Assembly (NCBI GenBank): GCA_949292945.1
Contig: CASFAX010000002.1
Location: 61,519-125,518 of the forward strand
DNA: 64,000 nucleotides
Direction: 5' to 3'
DNA from: an uncultured Bacillota bacterium
GTDB lineage: Bacteria; Bacillota; Clostridia; Peptostreptococcales; Anaerovoracaceae
The position numbers were made by a program, and so were the translations under genes. Positions 43,998-51,382 of the stretch are shown here, one piece after another. Position 1 is the stretch's first letter. The number at the start of each line of letters is the position of its first letter. Under the pieces are notes generated by a model, which worked only from the letters and a program-made list of their open reading frames with translations, made no database searches and was not told the origin of the DNA.

Positions 43998-44798
43998 ATG
44001 ATAAGAGATATAACCTTAGGCCAGTACTATGCGGCTGATTCGCCCATACACAGGCTGGACTCCAGAGTAAAAATAACAGGTGTGCTCCTTTACATAGCAG
44101 ATCTGTTCATAGTGGACGACTTCATAGGGTTCGGTCTCTGCGCCGCGGCCCTCTGCCTTTACGTTGTTCTGTCACAGGTACCCATAAAGTTTATCATGCG
44201 GGGACTCAAGCCAATCCTTCTCATACTGATAATGACGTTTTGCCTCAACATCTTCATGGTTGACGGCAGAGTTCTCTGGCAGTGGGGATTTCTCAAGGTG
44301 ACGGACGCCGGAATCTACACGGCTGTATTCATGGCTGTAAGGCTCATTCTTCTCATCATAGCATCGTCCCTTCTCACCCTTACCACCAAACCTATAGAGC
44401 TTACCGACGGCATAGAAAAGCTCATGTCACCTCTTGCGAAGATAGGCGTTCCGGCTCACGATATAGCCATGACCATGTCTATAGCCTTAAGGTTCATACC
44501 TATGCTCCTGGAGGAGACGGACAAGATAATGAAAGCCCAGCAGGCCAGAGGCGCAGACTTTGAGAGCGGAAACATCCTGAGGCGGGCAAAGTCTCTCATA
44601 CCTATTCTCGTTCCTCTCTTTGTAAGCTCTTTCAGAATCGCCCAGGATCTTGCAATGGCCATGGAAGCCAGGTGCTACCGCGGCGGCAAAGGCAGAACCA
44701 GGATGAAAGAAATGAAGCTTAAAGGCTTGGATTTTCTGGCCTTCTTCCTAATGCTGGCGTTTTTGGCGGTGGTTATAAGCGAAAGGGTTGTTTTCTGA
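43998..44798 (+). CDS. ecfT: ECF transporter membrane component T
   Basis: A 266-residue scaffold protein with about five helices. Two coupling-helix motifs are present, AQQARGAD and MEARCYRGG (the Ala-Arg-Gly pattern that contacts the ATPases). It starts the base after the ecfA2 stop, completing an A1-A2-T operon; its own stop overlaps the trmB start (TGATG). Confidence 0.93.
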   Translation: MIRDITLGQYYAADSPIHRLDSRVKITGVLLYIADLFIVDDFIGFGLCAAALCLYVVLSQVPIKFIMRGLKPILLILIMTFCLNIFMVDGRVLWQWGFLKVTDAGIYTAVFMAVRLILLIIASSLLTLTTKPIELTDGIEKLMSPLAKIGVPAHDIAMTMSIALRFIPMLLEETDKIMKAQQARGADFESGNILRRAKSLIPILVPLFVSSFRIAQDLAMAMEARCYRGGKGRTRMKEMKLKGLDFLAFFLMLAFLAVVISERVVF

Positions 44799-45436
44799 TG
44801 AGACAGAGGCGCATAAAGAACATAGACGAAAAGCTTGCCAAATGCGGCGATATCATAGTGGAAGGGCCAAAGGCTGCAAAAGGTCTCTGGCAGAAGAAGT
44901 TCGGAAACCAAAATCCCGTATACCTGGAGCTGGGCTGCGGCAAGGGAAGGTTCATAACAGCTCTTGCGGCTCTCCATCCTGAATGCAGCTATATAGGCTG
45001 TGAAGGTCACTTAAGCGTAATTTACCGGGCCGTATCGAAGGCGCGGGAGGCGGAGCTTTCCAACGTCCGCTTTATAGCCGAGTACATAAACGACATGGAC
45101 GCGTATTTTGCGCCCGGAGAACTCTCGGGGGTCTATCTCAATTTCAGCGACCCGTGGCCGAAGGAGCGCCATGCAAAGCGCAGACTTACGTATTTTGAGA
45201 GACTAAAGGCCTACGGACGGGCCGTAAGGCCGGGAGGATTCATTCAGTTCAAGACCGATAACGACGATCTTTTCGACTTCACCCTGGAGCAGATAGAGCT
45301 TGCAGGCTTTGTCCCTGCGGAGGTGACGAGAGATCTTCACGGTTCGGAGTACATGGCGCAGAACGTGATGACGGAGTACGAGGAAAAATTCTCTTCGGCG
45401 GGAAAGAATATAAACTATGTGAGGATAAATCTTTAA
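44798..45436 (+). CDS. trmB: tRNA (guanine-N7-)-methyltransferase
   Basis: A 212-residue SAM-dependent enzyme that modifies G46 of tRNA. The SAM-binding loop is LELGCGKGRF, and the TrmB-specific FSDPWPKERHAKRRL and FKTDND motifs are present. It is translationally coupled to ecfT by a one-base overlap, an unusual but not unique pairing. Confidence 0.94.
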   Translation: MRQRRIKNIDEKLAKCGDIIVEGPKAAKGLWQKKFGNQNPVYLELGCGKGRFITALAALHPECSYIGCEGHLSVIYRAVSKAREAELSNVRFIAEYINDMDAYFAPGELSGVYLNFSDPWPKERHAKRRLTYFERLKAYGRAVRPGGFIQFKTDNDDLFDFTLEQIELAGFVPAEVTRDLHGSEYMAQNVMTEYEEKFSSAGKNINYVRINL

Positions 45437-45491
45437 ATATTTAAGGCCATATGGCCATCACCTAAAGATTGTTAGAATACCCGGCGTTCTG

Positions 45492-45521
45492 TTGAAGAGC
45501 GGCCGGGTTATAAAGTATAAT
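45492..45521 (+). promoter_or_regulatory. Promoter of the aminotransferase gene
   Basis: -35 TTGAAG (45492-45497), 18-bp spacer, perfect -10 TATAAT (45516-45521). It starts a ~90-base leader. A CCCGGC/GCCGGG hairpin (45479-45506) just after trmB overlaps the -35. Confidence 0.65.
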
Positions 45522-45535
45522 GAAGCTGTTTGAAA

Positions 45536-45585
45536 TGCCGCTTCGGCAGGTTTTTCCCCGGAAGAACCACCTGCTCATGTCGAAG
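45536..45585 (+). promoter_or_regulatory. Structured 5' leader, possible attenuator or riboswitch-like element
   Basis: A long hairpin (CTTCG, CAGG and TTTTTC paired with GAAGAA, CCTG and CGAAG; 45541-45585) can form in the leader. A mutually exclusive short hairpin TGCCG-ctt-CGGCA (45536-45548) is followed by GGTTTTT and looks like a small terminator. Two competing folds before a metabolic gene suggest regulation, but no known riboswitch class is recognised. Confidence 0.4.
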
Positions 45586-45618
45586 TGACGCACTTAGCTT
45601 ACGTGGAGGTACAGTAAA

Positions 45619-46860
45619 ATGTCAGAATTTAAAATGGCGGTTCAGCGCGGCCGCAAGATTCCAAAAGAGGACAAGATCTTCGGAATCAGCCGCAGAGCCG
45701 GTGAGATGATCGCCGTCAAGGGAAAGGATGCCGTGGTAAACGCCACCATCGGAGCCCTTCTCGACGACGACGGAAACCTCATGGTACTTTCATCTGTGGA
45801 CAAAACCTTCAAGGCTCTGAAACCGGACGAGTATGCGGCGTATGCGCCTATAGGCGGAACGCCTGCGTTCAAGGCCGCAGCCATAAAAGCGGCTCTGGGT
45901 AAGTATCAGCCTAAGGGCTATGTTCAGGCTGTGGCAACTCCGGGCGGAACCGGTGCCATCAGAAACACCGTCGCCAACTACTCCGACGAGGGAGACAACA
46001 TTCTTACGGCAGACTGGTTCTGGTCGCCGTACGGAACCATCACTTCCGAAATCGGAAGAGGAGTTGAGACCTACGAGTTCTTCACAGAGGACAGAAAGTA
46101 CAACATCGGGTCGTTTAAGGCCAAGGTGGACGACATGCTCACCCGTCAGGACAGGCTGGTTATCGTAATCAACACGCCGGCCCACAATCCTACGGGATAC
46201 GCCCTTACAGTTGAGGACTGGACCGGAGTCAAAGACGTCCTCGCGGCGGCGCCAAAGGACAAGAAGATTGCCCTTCTTGTAGATGCGGCGTATATCGACT
46301 TTGCGGGAGACGAGGATAAGTACAGAGAGTTTCTGCCTGTTCTGGAGGAGCTTCCGGAAAACGTTCTTCCTGTCATAGCCTACAGTATGTCCAAGACCTT
46401 CACCCTTTACGGCGCAAGGACTGGAGCCATGATCTGCCTTGCTCCTACGGAGGAAATCGCCGAGGAGTTCAGAAGGGTCAACGAGTTTTCTTCCCGCGCA
46501 TCCTGGTCAAACTGCTCCAGAGCTGGCCAGAGCATAATCGCGAACATCTACGCCGACGAAGCACTTAAGGCAAAGGTTTCCGAGGAAAGAAAGGAAATCA
46601 GAGACATGCTCTTAAGACGTGGAAAGGCCTTCGAGGAAGAGGCGAACAAAGTCGGACTTGAGATAGTTCCTTTCGATGCAGGTTTCTTCGTGTCGGTTCC
46701 TTGCGATAACCCGGACGAGGTGTCCGCGGCTCTCGAAAAGGAAGGAATCTTCCTGGTACCGCTGGCAAAGGGCGTAAGGGTTTCTGTAGCATCCATCTCG
46801 GAGGATAAATGCAGAATGCTTCCTGCAAAGATAAAAGCAGTTATGGACGAGCTGGCATAA
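45619..46860 (+). CDS. PLP-dependent aminotransferase, class I/II
   Basis: A 413-residue fold-type I aminotransferase. Motifs are VATPGGTGAIRNTV (cofactor phosphate region), INTPAHNPTGYAL (PLP-binding Asn), VDAAYIDFAGD, and SMSKTFTLYGARTGAM with the Schiff-base Lys. It most resembles aspartate or aromatic aminotransferases used in anaerobic amino acid metabolism; the substrate is not determined. GGAGG precedes the ATG. It has its own promoter and a structured leader. Confidence 0.9.
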   Translation: MSEFKMAVQRGRKIPKEDKIFGISRRAGEMIAVKGKDAVVNATIGALLDDDGNLMVLSSVDKTFKALKPDEYAAYAPIGGTPAFKAAAIKAALGKYQPKGYVQAVATPGGTGAIRNTVANYSDEGDNILTADWFWSPYGTITSEIGRGVETYEFFTEDRKYNIGSFKAKVDDMLTRQDRLVIVINTPAHNPTGYALTVEDWTGVKDVLAAAPKDKKIALLVDAAYIDFAGDEDKYREFLPVLEELPENVLPVIAYSMSKTFTLYGARTGAMICLAPTEEIAEEFRRVNEFSSRASWSNCSRAGQSIIANIYADEALKAKVSEERKEIRDMLLRRGKAFEEEANKVGLEIVPFDAGFFVSVPCDNPDEVSAALEKEGIFLVPLAKGVRVSVASISEDKCRMLPAKIKAVMDELA

Positions 46861-46950
46861 ATAGTGTATAATAAGCACGTAGTTCACATTCGGGATACCT
46901 GAGCGTAATTTGCGCAAGGGTATCCATTGTTGTTTTTGGCGAAAGGGCGA

Positions 46951-46979
46951 TTGATGGTGAGATATGTCCGTAGTATAAT
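46951..46979 (+). promoter_or_regulatory. Promoter of the toxin-antitoxin-like gene patch
   Basis: -35 TTGATG (46951-46956), 17-bp spacer, perfect -10 TATAAT (46974-46979), about 25 bases before the first ATG. Confidence 0.7.
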
Positions 46980-47004
46980 AAGGGCATAAAAAGGAGTTGA
47001 TTTT

Positions 47005-47508
47005 ATGCCAAGAATAATTCCAATCCGGGATCTTAAGAATACATCCGAGCTTTCATGTATGGTGAGAGAGTCTTCGGAACCGATTTATGTGACGAAAAAC
47101 GGATATGGCGAAATGGTTATAATGAGCATGGAAGCATATGAGGAAAATGCAGAAAAGCTCAGAGCTTTGGAGCAGATTGCGAAAAAAGAGATAGTGTATG
47201 ACCACGCAAAAAGTTCAGAAGCGTCTTCTGATAATGGAAAAGCATACCTCAGCAATGAAAGAAATATGATCATATTCCGCCACGGAAGAAAGACTATTCG
47301 CTTTAAAGGCCCGTACTCGCTGGAGCGTTTTACATCTGTAAAAGAGTGGGATAAAGGTTATCTGGTGGTAATGGCAAAATATGAGCACAATGAAGAACCG
47401 GAAGAGGAATATATAGACCTGATTCCGATACTTAAGGATCTGGAAATTGAACCTTCCGTATTCCTGAATTCTATAAAAGAGGTGAGATTGGATTATGGAC
47501 GACATTAA
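47005..47508 (+). CDS. Phd/YefM-like antitoxin domain fused to an unknown C-terminal domain
   Basis: A 167-residue protein. The first ~60 residues (IPIRDLKNTSELS, EPIYVTKNGYGEMVIMSMEAYE) match the Phd/YefM DNA-binding antitoxin fold. The remaining ~100 residues, with RHGRKTIRFKGPYS and acidic stretches, are not recognised and are longer than usual for antitoxins. AAGGAG precedes the ATG. The gene overlaps the next small gene by 14 bases, and together with the DUF4160-like gene they form a compact operon. Confidence 0.75.
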   Translation: MPRIIPIRDLKNTSELSCMVRESSEPIYVTKNGYGEMVIMSMEAYEENAEKLRALEQIAKKEIVYDHAKSSEASSDNGKAYLSNERNMIIFRHGRKTIRFKGPYSLERFTSVKEWDKGYLVVMAKYEHNEEPEEEYIDLIPILKDLEIEPSVFLNSIKEVRLDYGRH

Positions 47509-47725
47509 AAAAATTGCCGACGGTGCGGATATGATTGTTAACGGGTATGCATTTACCAGGGATGGAGACCGGATAAAGGTTTTAAATCTTAACAATCCGG
47601 AAAAGGCACTGGTGATAACGGAATCGGGAGAAGTTCTCGAAACCACTATGGATGATATTGAAATACGCATTGTGCTCGATTACTGGGAAGACGATCGTGA
47701 GTTCATGGAGGATGAAAATGCCTAA
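47495..47725 (+). CDS. Small protein in the toxin-antitoxin-like operon
   Basis: A 76-residue acidic protein starting inside the previous gene (overlap 14 bases, GAGGTGAG site) and ending inside the next. It has the pattern NGYAFTRDGDRIKVLNLNN and TTMDDIEIRIV, reminiscent of short DUF proteins paired with DUF4160 toxins. No catalytic motif is apparent. It is probably an antitoxin or modulator; this is inferred from context. Confidence 0.65.
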   Translation: MDDIKKIADGADMIVNGYAFTRDGDRIKVLNLNNPEKALVITESGEVLETTMDDIEIRIVLDYWEDDREFMEDENA

Positions 47726-47990
47726 ATATTATCAGGATAAGATATGCGGGTATTATCTGTATTTCACATCCTTCTGCGTTGTGGAGTGCATGCACGTTCA
47801 TGCCAGCGATCGGAAGCTCACCGAAGAGGGATCTGCGAAATTTTTTGTTAAGGATAACGGAGATACCGTATTACAGAATCGTGGAATCCTTAGCGACAGG
47901 GAAATACGCAAAATACAGGCATATATAAAGAAGCACTACAAGGAAATGTATATGAAATGGGCTGAGTACAGCGAAAAGGGATTTTACTGA
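47718..47990 (+). CDS. DUF4160-like small protein
   Basis: A 90-residue protein with the DUF4160 layout: an aromatic start (GYYLYFTSF), a His pair in MHVHASDR, an AKFFV strand, and a C-terminal helix SDREIRKIQAYIKKHYKEMYMKW (pattern only in part). Such proteins occur in putative toxin-antitoxin pairs. The ATG at 47718 with GGAGGATG is chosen over upstream codons that overlap the preceding gene. Confidence 0.72.
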   Translation: MPKYYQDKICGYYLYFTSFCVVECMHVHASDRKLTEEGSAKFFVKDNGDTVLQNRGILSDREIRKIQAYIKKHYKEMYMKWAEYSEKGFY

Positions 47991-47991
47991 T

Positions 47992-48316
47992 ATGAGGACG
48001 GATTATAAAACAGTGCGCCTGAAGGAAAAAAGTGATTATATAGGGATCGCGGCAAAGTGGTTCGCGGACAAGTGGTCGGTTTCCGAGGAAGAATACAGAA
48101 AAAGCATGATGTCCTCGGTCGAATCCGGAAAGCCTGTTCCCTCTTGCTTTCCGCGATTATCTGAGAAGTCATACCGATGCGAGAGAAGAGTACGGCAGAC
48201 TGAAGAAAAACCTCGGAGAAAAATATCCGTATGACATTGAGAGCTACTGCGACGGCAAAGACGAGTTTGTAAAAAAGGCGGAAAAAGCAGCGGTTGAATG
48301 GAAAAAATACAATTAG
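47992..48316 (+). pseudogene. Deletion fusion of a GNAT acetyltransferase 5' end and a GrpB-family 3' end
   Basis: From 47992 the frame reads MRTDYKTVRLKEKSDYIG...AAKWFADKW, the N-terminus of a GNAT-family acetyltransferase, as far as about codon 50 (SGKPVPS, 48141). In a different frame, 48143-48316 reads LAFRDYLRSHTDAREEY and ends EKAAVEWKKYN, the C-terminus of a GrpB (UPF0157) protein. A deletion apparently removed the rest of both genes and joined them out of frame. The first frame still gives an 80-residue product with a nonsense tail. Neither part can be functional as its parent enzyme. Confidence 0.65.
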
Positions 48317-48330
48317 TCATAAGTGTTAAA

Positions 48331-48370
48331 ATGGCGGTGCGTCCATCAGTTGCACCGCCATAAATTTTTT
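48331..48370 (+). terminator. Rho-independent terminator after the accessory patch
   Basis: A 9-10 bp stem TGGCGGTGC/GCACCGCCA with an 11-base loop is followed by TAAATTTTTT. The right half plus T tract is identical over 20 bases to the terminator at 32534-32570. Confidence 0.8.
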
Positions 48371-48420
48371 CTCGCGTTTCACCAGACATTCTGTTTTTTG
48401 AAAAAGATTAAATGGTGCGG

Positions 48421-48795
48421 CTACGGAGTCTTCTTCGCTCTGCCAGAGTAGGAAAAGGCTGTTTTGAAAGCACTGATGATATACAGGATACCCATGGCAA
48501 TGGCAGCCATGGTAGTAAACTTATCGAGCCCTCTGGTCTCATCGTAGAATGTGATATTTCCATATGCATCTGTAATCATCACAACGGCTGCCCATAGAAT
48601 GACAAACGCTGCCAAGGTGACTGTCAGAGTCAGCATTGCCAATGCAATCGATGAAGTCCATCTTCTCCGAGATATGATGTAAATAAAATTGACGATGAAG
48701 ATGAAGCAAAGCAGAATCAGCACTACGAATATCTTCGTCCATTCGTTAAGAAGTTCCTCCGTGAAATTATCAGGTGTCAAAGCTCCCACCTCCAT
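48421..48795 (-). CDS. Small membrane protein, three predicted helices
   Basis: A 124-residue protein with helices near residues 20-42, 50-75 and 92-112 and a basic C-terminal tail. No family is recognised. The ATG at 48795 has GGAAG close by; a TTG six codons downstream preceded by GGAGG is an alternative start. It is isolated and convergent with the accessory patch. Confidence 0.6.
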   Translation of the reverse strand: MEVGALTPDNFTEELLNEWTKIFVVLILLCFIFIVNFIYIISRRRWTSSIALAMLTLTVTLAAFVILWAAVVMITDAYGNITFYDETRGLDKFTTMAAIAMGILYIISAFKTAFSYSGRAKKTP

Positions 48796-49192
48796 CTTAC
48801 TTCCAAATATATTATATACTTTGCATATAGTATATCATAATCCGCAATAGAAGCAATGCAAAAAGTTATTTGGTGGCATTTCTTCTGCCCCTGCTCCCCG
48901 TCTTCTGCCTGCTTTCTAACCGCATGGTGAGAATAACGGTTAGATTGGGGTTACAGCTCGGATTAGTCCTAAATTACTGGAAAGCCGAGTACAGAAATAC
49001 TCGGAAATAGCACCGAACGACATGAATAGTACCACCAAAGCTCCCCTTTACAGGTCTATGGTGGTAGGATTAGGATTAAAATGATAAAAAAATGAGTCTT
49101 TTCGTACTCGTAGATGCTAAAAAAGAAGCTGTATCCGAGCATCGACCACCTAGATGCACGTTAAAACATTATGCTACATGGATGTAGCTGAA
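48796..49192. other. Non-coding interval with several short inverted repeats
   Basis: No gene is supported in about 400 bases. It contains CTAACCG/CGGTTAG (around 48916-48945) and a perfect CCGAGTA-cagaaa-TACTCGG (48985-49004) stem. It could be a relic repeat or a small RNA locus; no strong promoter or T run sits beside the stems. Confidence 0.4.
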
Positions 49193-49228
49193 ACAGAAGA
49201 CCCTGCAAAGTATTGCAGGGTCTTCTGT
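49193..49228 (-). terminator. Strong hairpin after rubredoxin
   Basis: A perfect 15-bp stem with a 6-base loop (ACAGAAGACCCTGCA and complement) begins seven bases from the rubredoxin stop. The T tract is weak on the minus strand (TGTTTC). Confidence 0.7.
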
Positions 49229-49235
49229 TAAAAAA

Positions 49236-49400
49236 TTATTCGGCCTTTACTTCGAAAACGTCTTTTCCCAGTCCGCAGAGAGGACATACCCAGTCTTCCG
49301 GGAGATCCTCAAAAGCGGTTCCCGGCTCGATTCCGTTGTCAGGATCGCCAACTTCAGGGTCATAAACGTATCCGCATGCTCCGCATTCGTATTTTTCCAT
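49236..49400 (-). CDS. Rubredoxin
   Basis: A 54-residue iron protein with two C-x2-C ligand pairs ([15 protein letters not shown] and [11 protein letters not shown]), the standard rubredoxin fold and length. It carries single electrons between soluble redox enzymes in anaerobes. The ATG at 49400 has AGGAGG at 8 bases; nine more open codons upstream cover that site and are not used. Monocistronic, with a strong hairpin after it. Confidence 0.96.
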   Translation of the reverse strand: MEKYECGACGYVYDPEVGDPDNGIEPGTAFEDLPEDWVCPLCGLGKDVFEVKAE

Positions 49401-49492
49401 TTTAATTTCCTCCTGATGAATAGTCATCTGTTATTTAAACGTTAATTTGCTGTCGGTTTATTATACCACGCTGCCTTAAAATTTAACATCGT

Positions 49493-50416
49493 TTACTCGA
49501 AAAGATCCGTAGATAGATACCTTTCGCCTGTATCTGGCAGAATAACGACTATTCTCCTGCCTTCATTCTCCGGCTTTTCGGCTTCCTTAATTGCTGCCGC
49601 AAGAGCTGCTCCCGATGTTATACCTGTCAGGTAGCCTTCCTCCGTTGCAAGGGCTCTGACCCCGTCATAGGCCTCTTCGGTGATTACGAGAGACATATCG
49701 TCAATAACCGATTTATCTAAAAGCTCGGGGATGAAGTTGGCTCCGATGCCCTGGAGTTTGTGGGCTCCGGCTCTTCCTTCAGAAATGAGAGGGGAATCGT
49801 AAGGTTCAACGCCGATAACTTTGACGTGCGGATTTTTTTCCTTCAGAAACTTTCCGGTTCCCGTAATGGTTCCTCCCGTTCCGACTCCTGCCACTATCAT
49901 GTCGACTTTCCCGCCAAGATCTTCCCAGATTTCAGGCCCCGTAGTCTCCATATGAGCCTGTGCGTTGGCAGGGTTTTCAAACTGTCCCATGACCATGGCT
50001 CCGTCTATTTCTTCTGCGAGCTCGTCCGCCTTATCCACTGCTCCCTGCATTCCCAAAGCCGCATCGGTCAGAACCAGCTCCGCTCCGTAGGCCTTCAAAA
50101 GCTTTCTCCTCTCCACGCTCATGGATTCAGGAAGCACGAAAATCGCTCTGTATCCTCTGGACGCGGCTATGGCCGCAAGGCCTATACCTGTATTTCCGCT
50201 GGTCGGCTCTATTATTGTTCCGCCAGGTTTAAGGATTCCTCTTTCCTCAGCGTCTTTGATCATGTAATACGCCGCTCTGTCTTTGATGGAGCCGGCAGGA
50301 TTAAAAGCCTCCAGCTTGGCGTAAAGCTCCGCCTTCAGATTTCTCTTTTTCTCGATTCCGTTCAGCCTGAGAAGAGGCGTTCTTCCAATGGTTTCCGTAA
50401 TGTCGTTATATATCAT
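49493..50416 (-). CDS. cysK: Cysteine synthase (O-acetylserine sulfhydrylase)
   Basis: A 307-residue PLP fold-type II enzyme that makes cysteine from O-acetylserine and sulfide. The PLP-binding Lys is in NPAGSIKDRAAYYMI, the substrate loop is PTSGNTGIGLA, and the phosphate-binding glycines are GVGTGGTITGTG. AAAGGAG precedes the ATG. No CymR-type or T-box element was recognised upstream. Confidence 0.94.
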   Translation of the reverse strand: MIYNDITETIGRTPLLRLNGIEKKRNLKAELYAKLEAFNPAGSIKDRAAYYMIKDAEERGILKPGGTIIEPTSGNTGIGLAAIAASRGYRAIFVLPESMSVERRKLLKAYGAELVLTDAALGMQGAVDKADELAEEIDGAMVMGQFENPANAQAHMETTGPEIWEDLGGKVDMIVAGVGTGGTITGTGKFLKEKNPHVKVIGVEPYDSPLISEGRAGAHKLQGIGANFIPELLDKSVIDDMSLVITEEAYDGVRALATEEGYLTGITSGAALAAAIKEAEKPENEGRRIVVILPDTGERYLSTDLFE

Positions 50417-50596
50417 ATTGCGCTCCTTTCGGGGAATCTCCCTCTGCAGCTTAACTACGCGTATTTCCTTAATTATACCCTTTTTATATGGAAAGAACCA
50501 CCGGTTTTATGGTATATTATTTATGTGCGCGGTGTGCACGTCTTTTTGGCAAAGGCTGCATCCGTGCTGATTTTGATACGAGAGGAATATCACAAT

Positions 50597-51382
50597 ATGA
50601 AGTTTTTCGGTAACGTTGTAAACGGCGCCAGGCTGATGAAGTCTGTGCACGTGTTTAACAAGAGAATAAAGGATATAGAGGCGGCAAAAGCGAGGGGCGA
50701 CTACGAGGAGGAGCGCCGCATCATCGCGGAAGCTACGGGAATATGGGTAAACAACGTAATTAAGCTCCTGGACATGCACATCAACATTCAGGGCAGGGAA
50801 AACATTCCGGAAGGCCCGTGCGTGTTTTTCTCCAATCATCAGAGCTACGCTGACATTCCCACATTTTTCAAAGCCTGCGAGGGCAAGCAGATAGGCTTCA
50901 TCGCCAAGGATAATCTTGCAAAGGCACCTTACTTCGGCAAATGGATAAGAAATATCCGGGGCATTTTCATCACCCGCGGCGATACCAGGGAGTCTCTGAA
51001 ATCTTTCAAAACCGGTGTCGAATACCTGAAAGACGGCTTCTCACTGGTAATCTTCCCCGAAGGTACCAGGAGCCAGGGAGGCCCTATGCGGGAGTTCAAA
51101 GCCGGCAGCTTCAAGCTGGCGACCAAGGCAAAGGTTCCGGTAGTTCCCGTTACAATAAACGGCTCCTATCACCTGGTAGAAGAAACCGGCATCATCACCA
51201 AAGGCGTTCACATCGACATCGTAATCCATCCGGCCATTCCGACTGCCGGTATGGAACGCTCTGAAATGGCAAAACTTCACGAAACGGTGGAAGCGACCGT
51301 CCGCAATACCCTGGAAGAGCTCCAGAAGCACGACGATCAGCCCGACCTTCGTCCCGATAAGCGCGCAAAATCAAGTAAATAG
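50597..51382 (+). CDS. plsC: 1-acyl-sn-glycerol-3-phosphate acyltransferase
   Basis: A 261-residue membrane-associated acyltransferase making phosphatidic acid. The catalytic NHQSYADIP motif (NHxxxxD pattern), GIFITRGD and the phosphate-binding FPEGTRS are all present. The ATG at 50597 with AGAGGA is the real start; the frame remains open 279 codons further upstream only because it is antisense to cysK. The 3' end overlaps the convergent ATPase gene by 46 bases. Confidence 0.9.
   Translation: MKFFGNVVNGARLMKSVHVFNKRIKDIEAAKARGDYEEERRIIAEATGIWVNNVIKLLDMHINIQGRENIPEGPCVFFSNHQSYADIPTFFKACEGKQIGFIAKDNLAKAPYFGKWIRNIRGIFITRGDTRESLKSFKTGVEYLKDGFSLVIFPEGTRSQGGPMREFKAGSFKLATKAKVPVVPVTINGSYHLVEETGIITKGVHIDIVIHPAIPTAGMERSEMAKLHETVEATVRNTLEELQKHDDQPDLRPDKRAKSSK

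Noticed and set aside
28566..49008. TACTCGGAAAT shared by 28566 and 48998 as a dispersed repeat
   Set aside because: An 11-base match is expected by chance in a window of this size, and the flanks do not align.
49760..50596. Long open extension upstream of the acyltransferase start
   Set aside because: It is antisense to cysK; the ribosome binding site and family alignment place the start at 50597.
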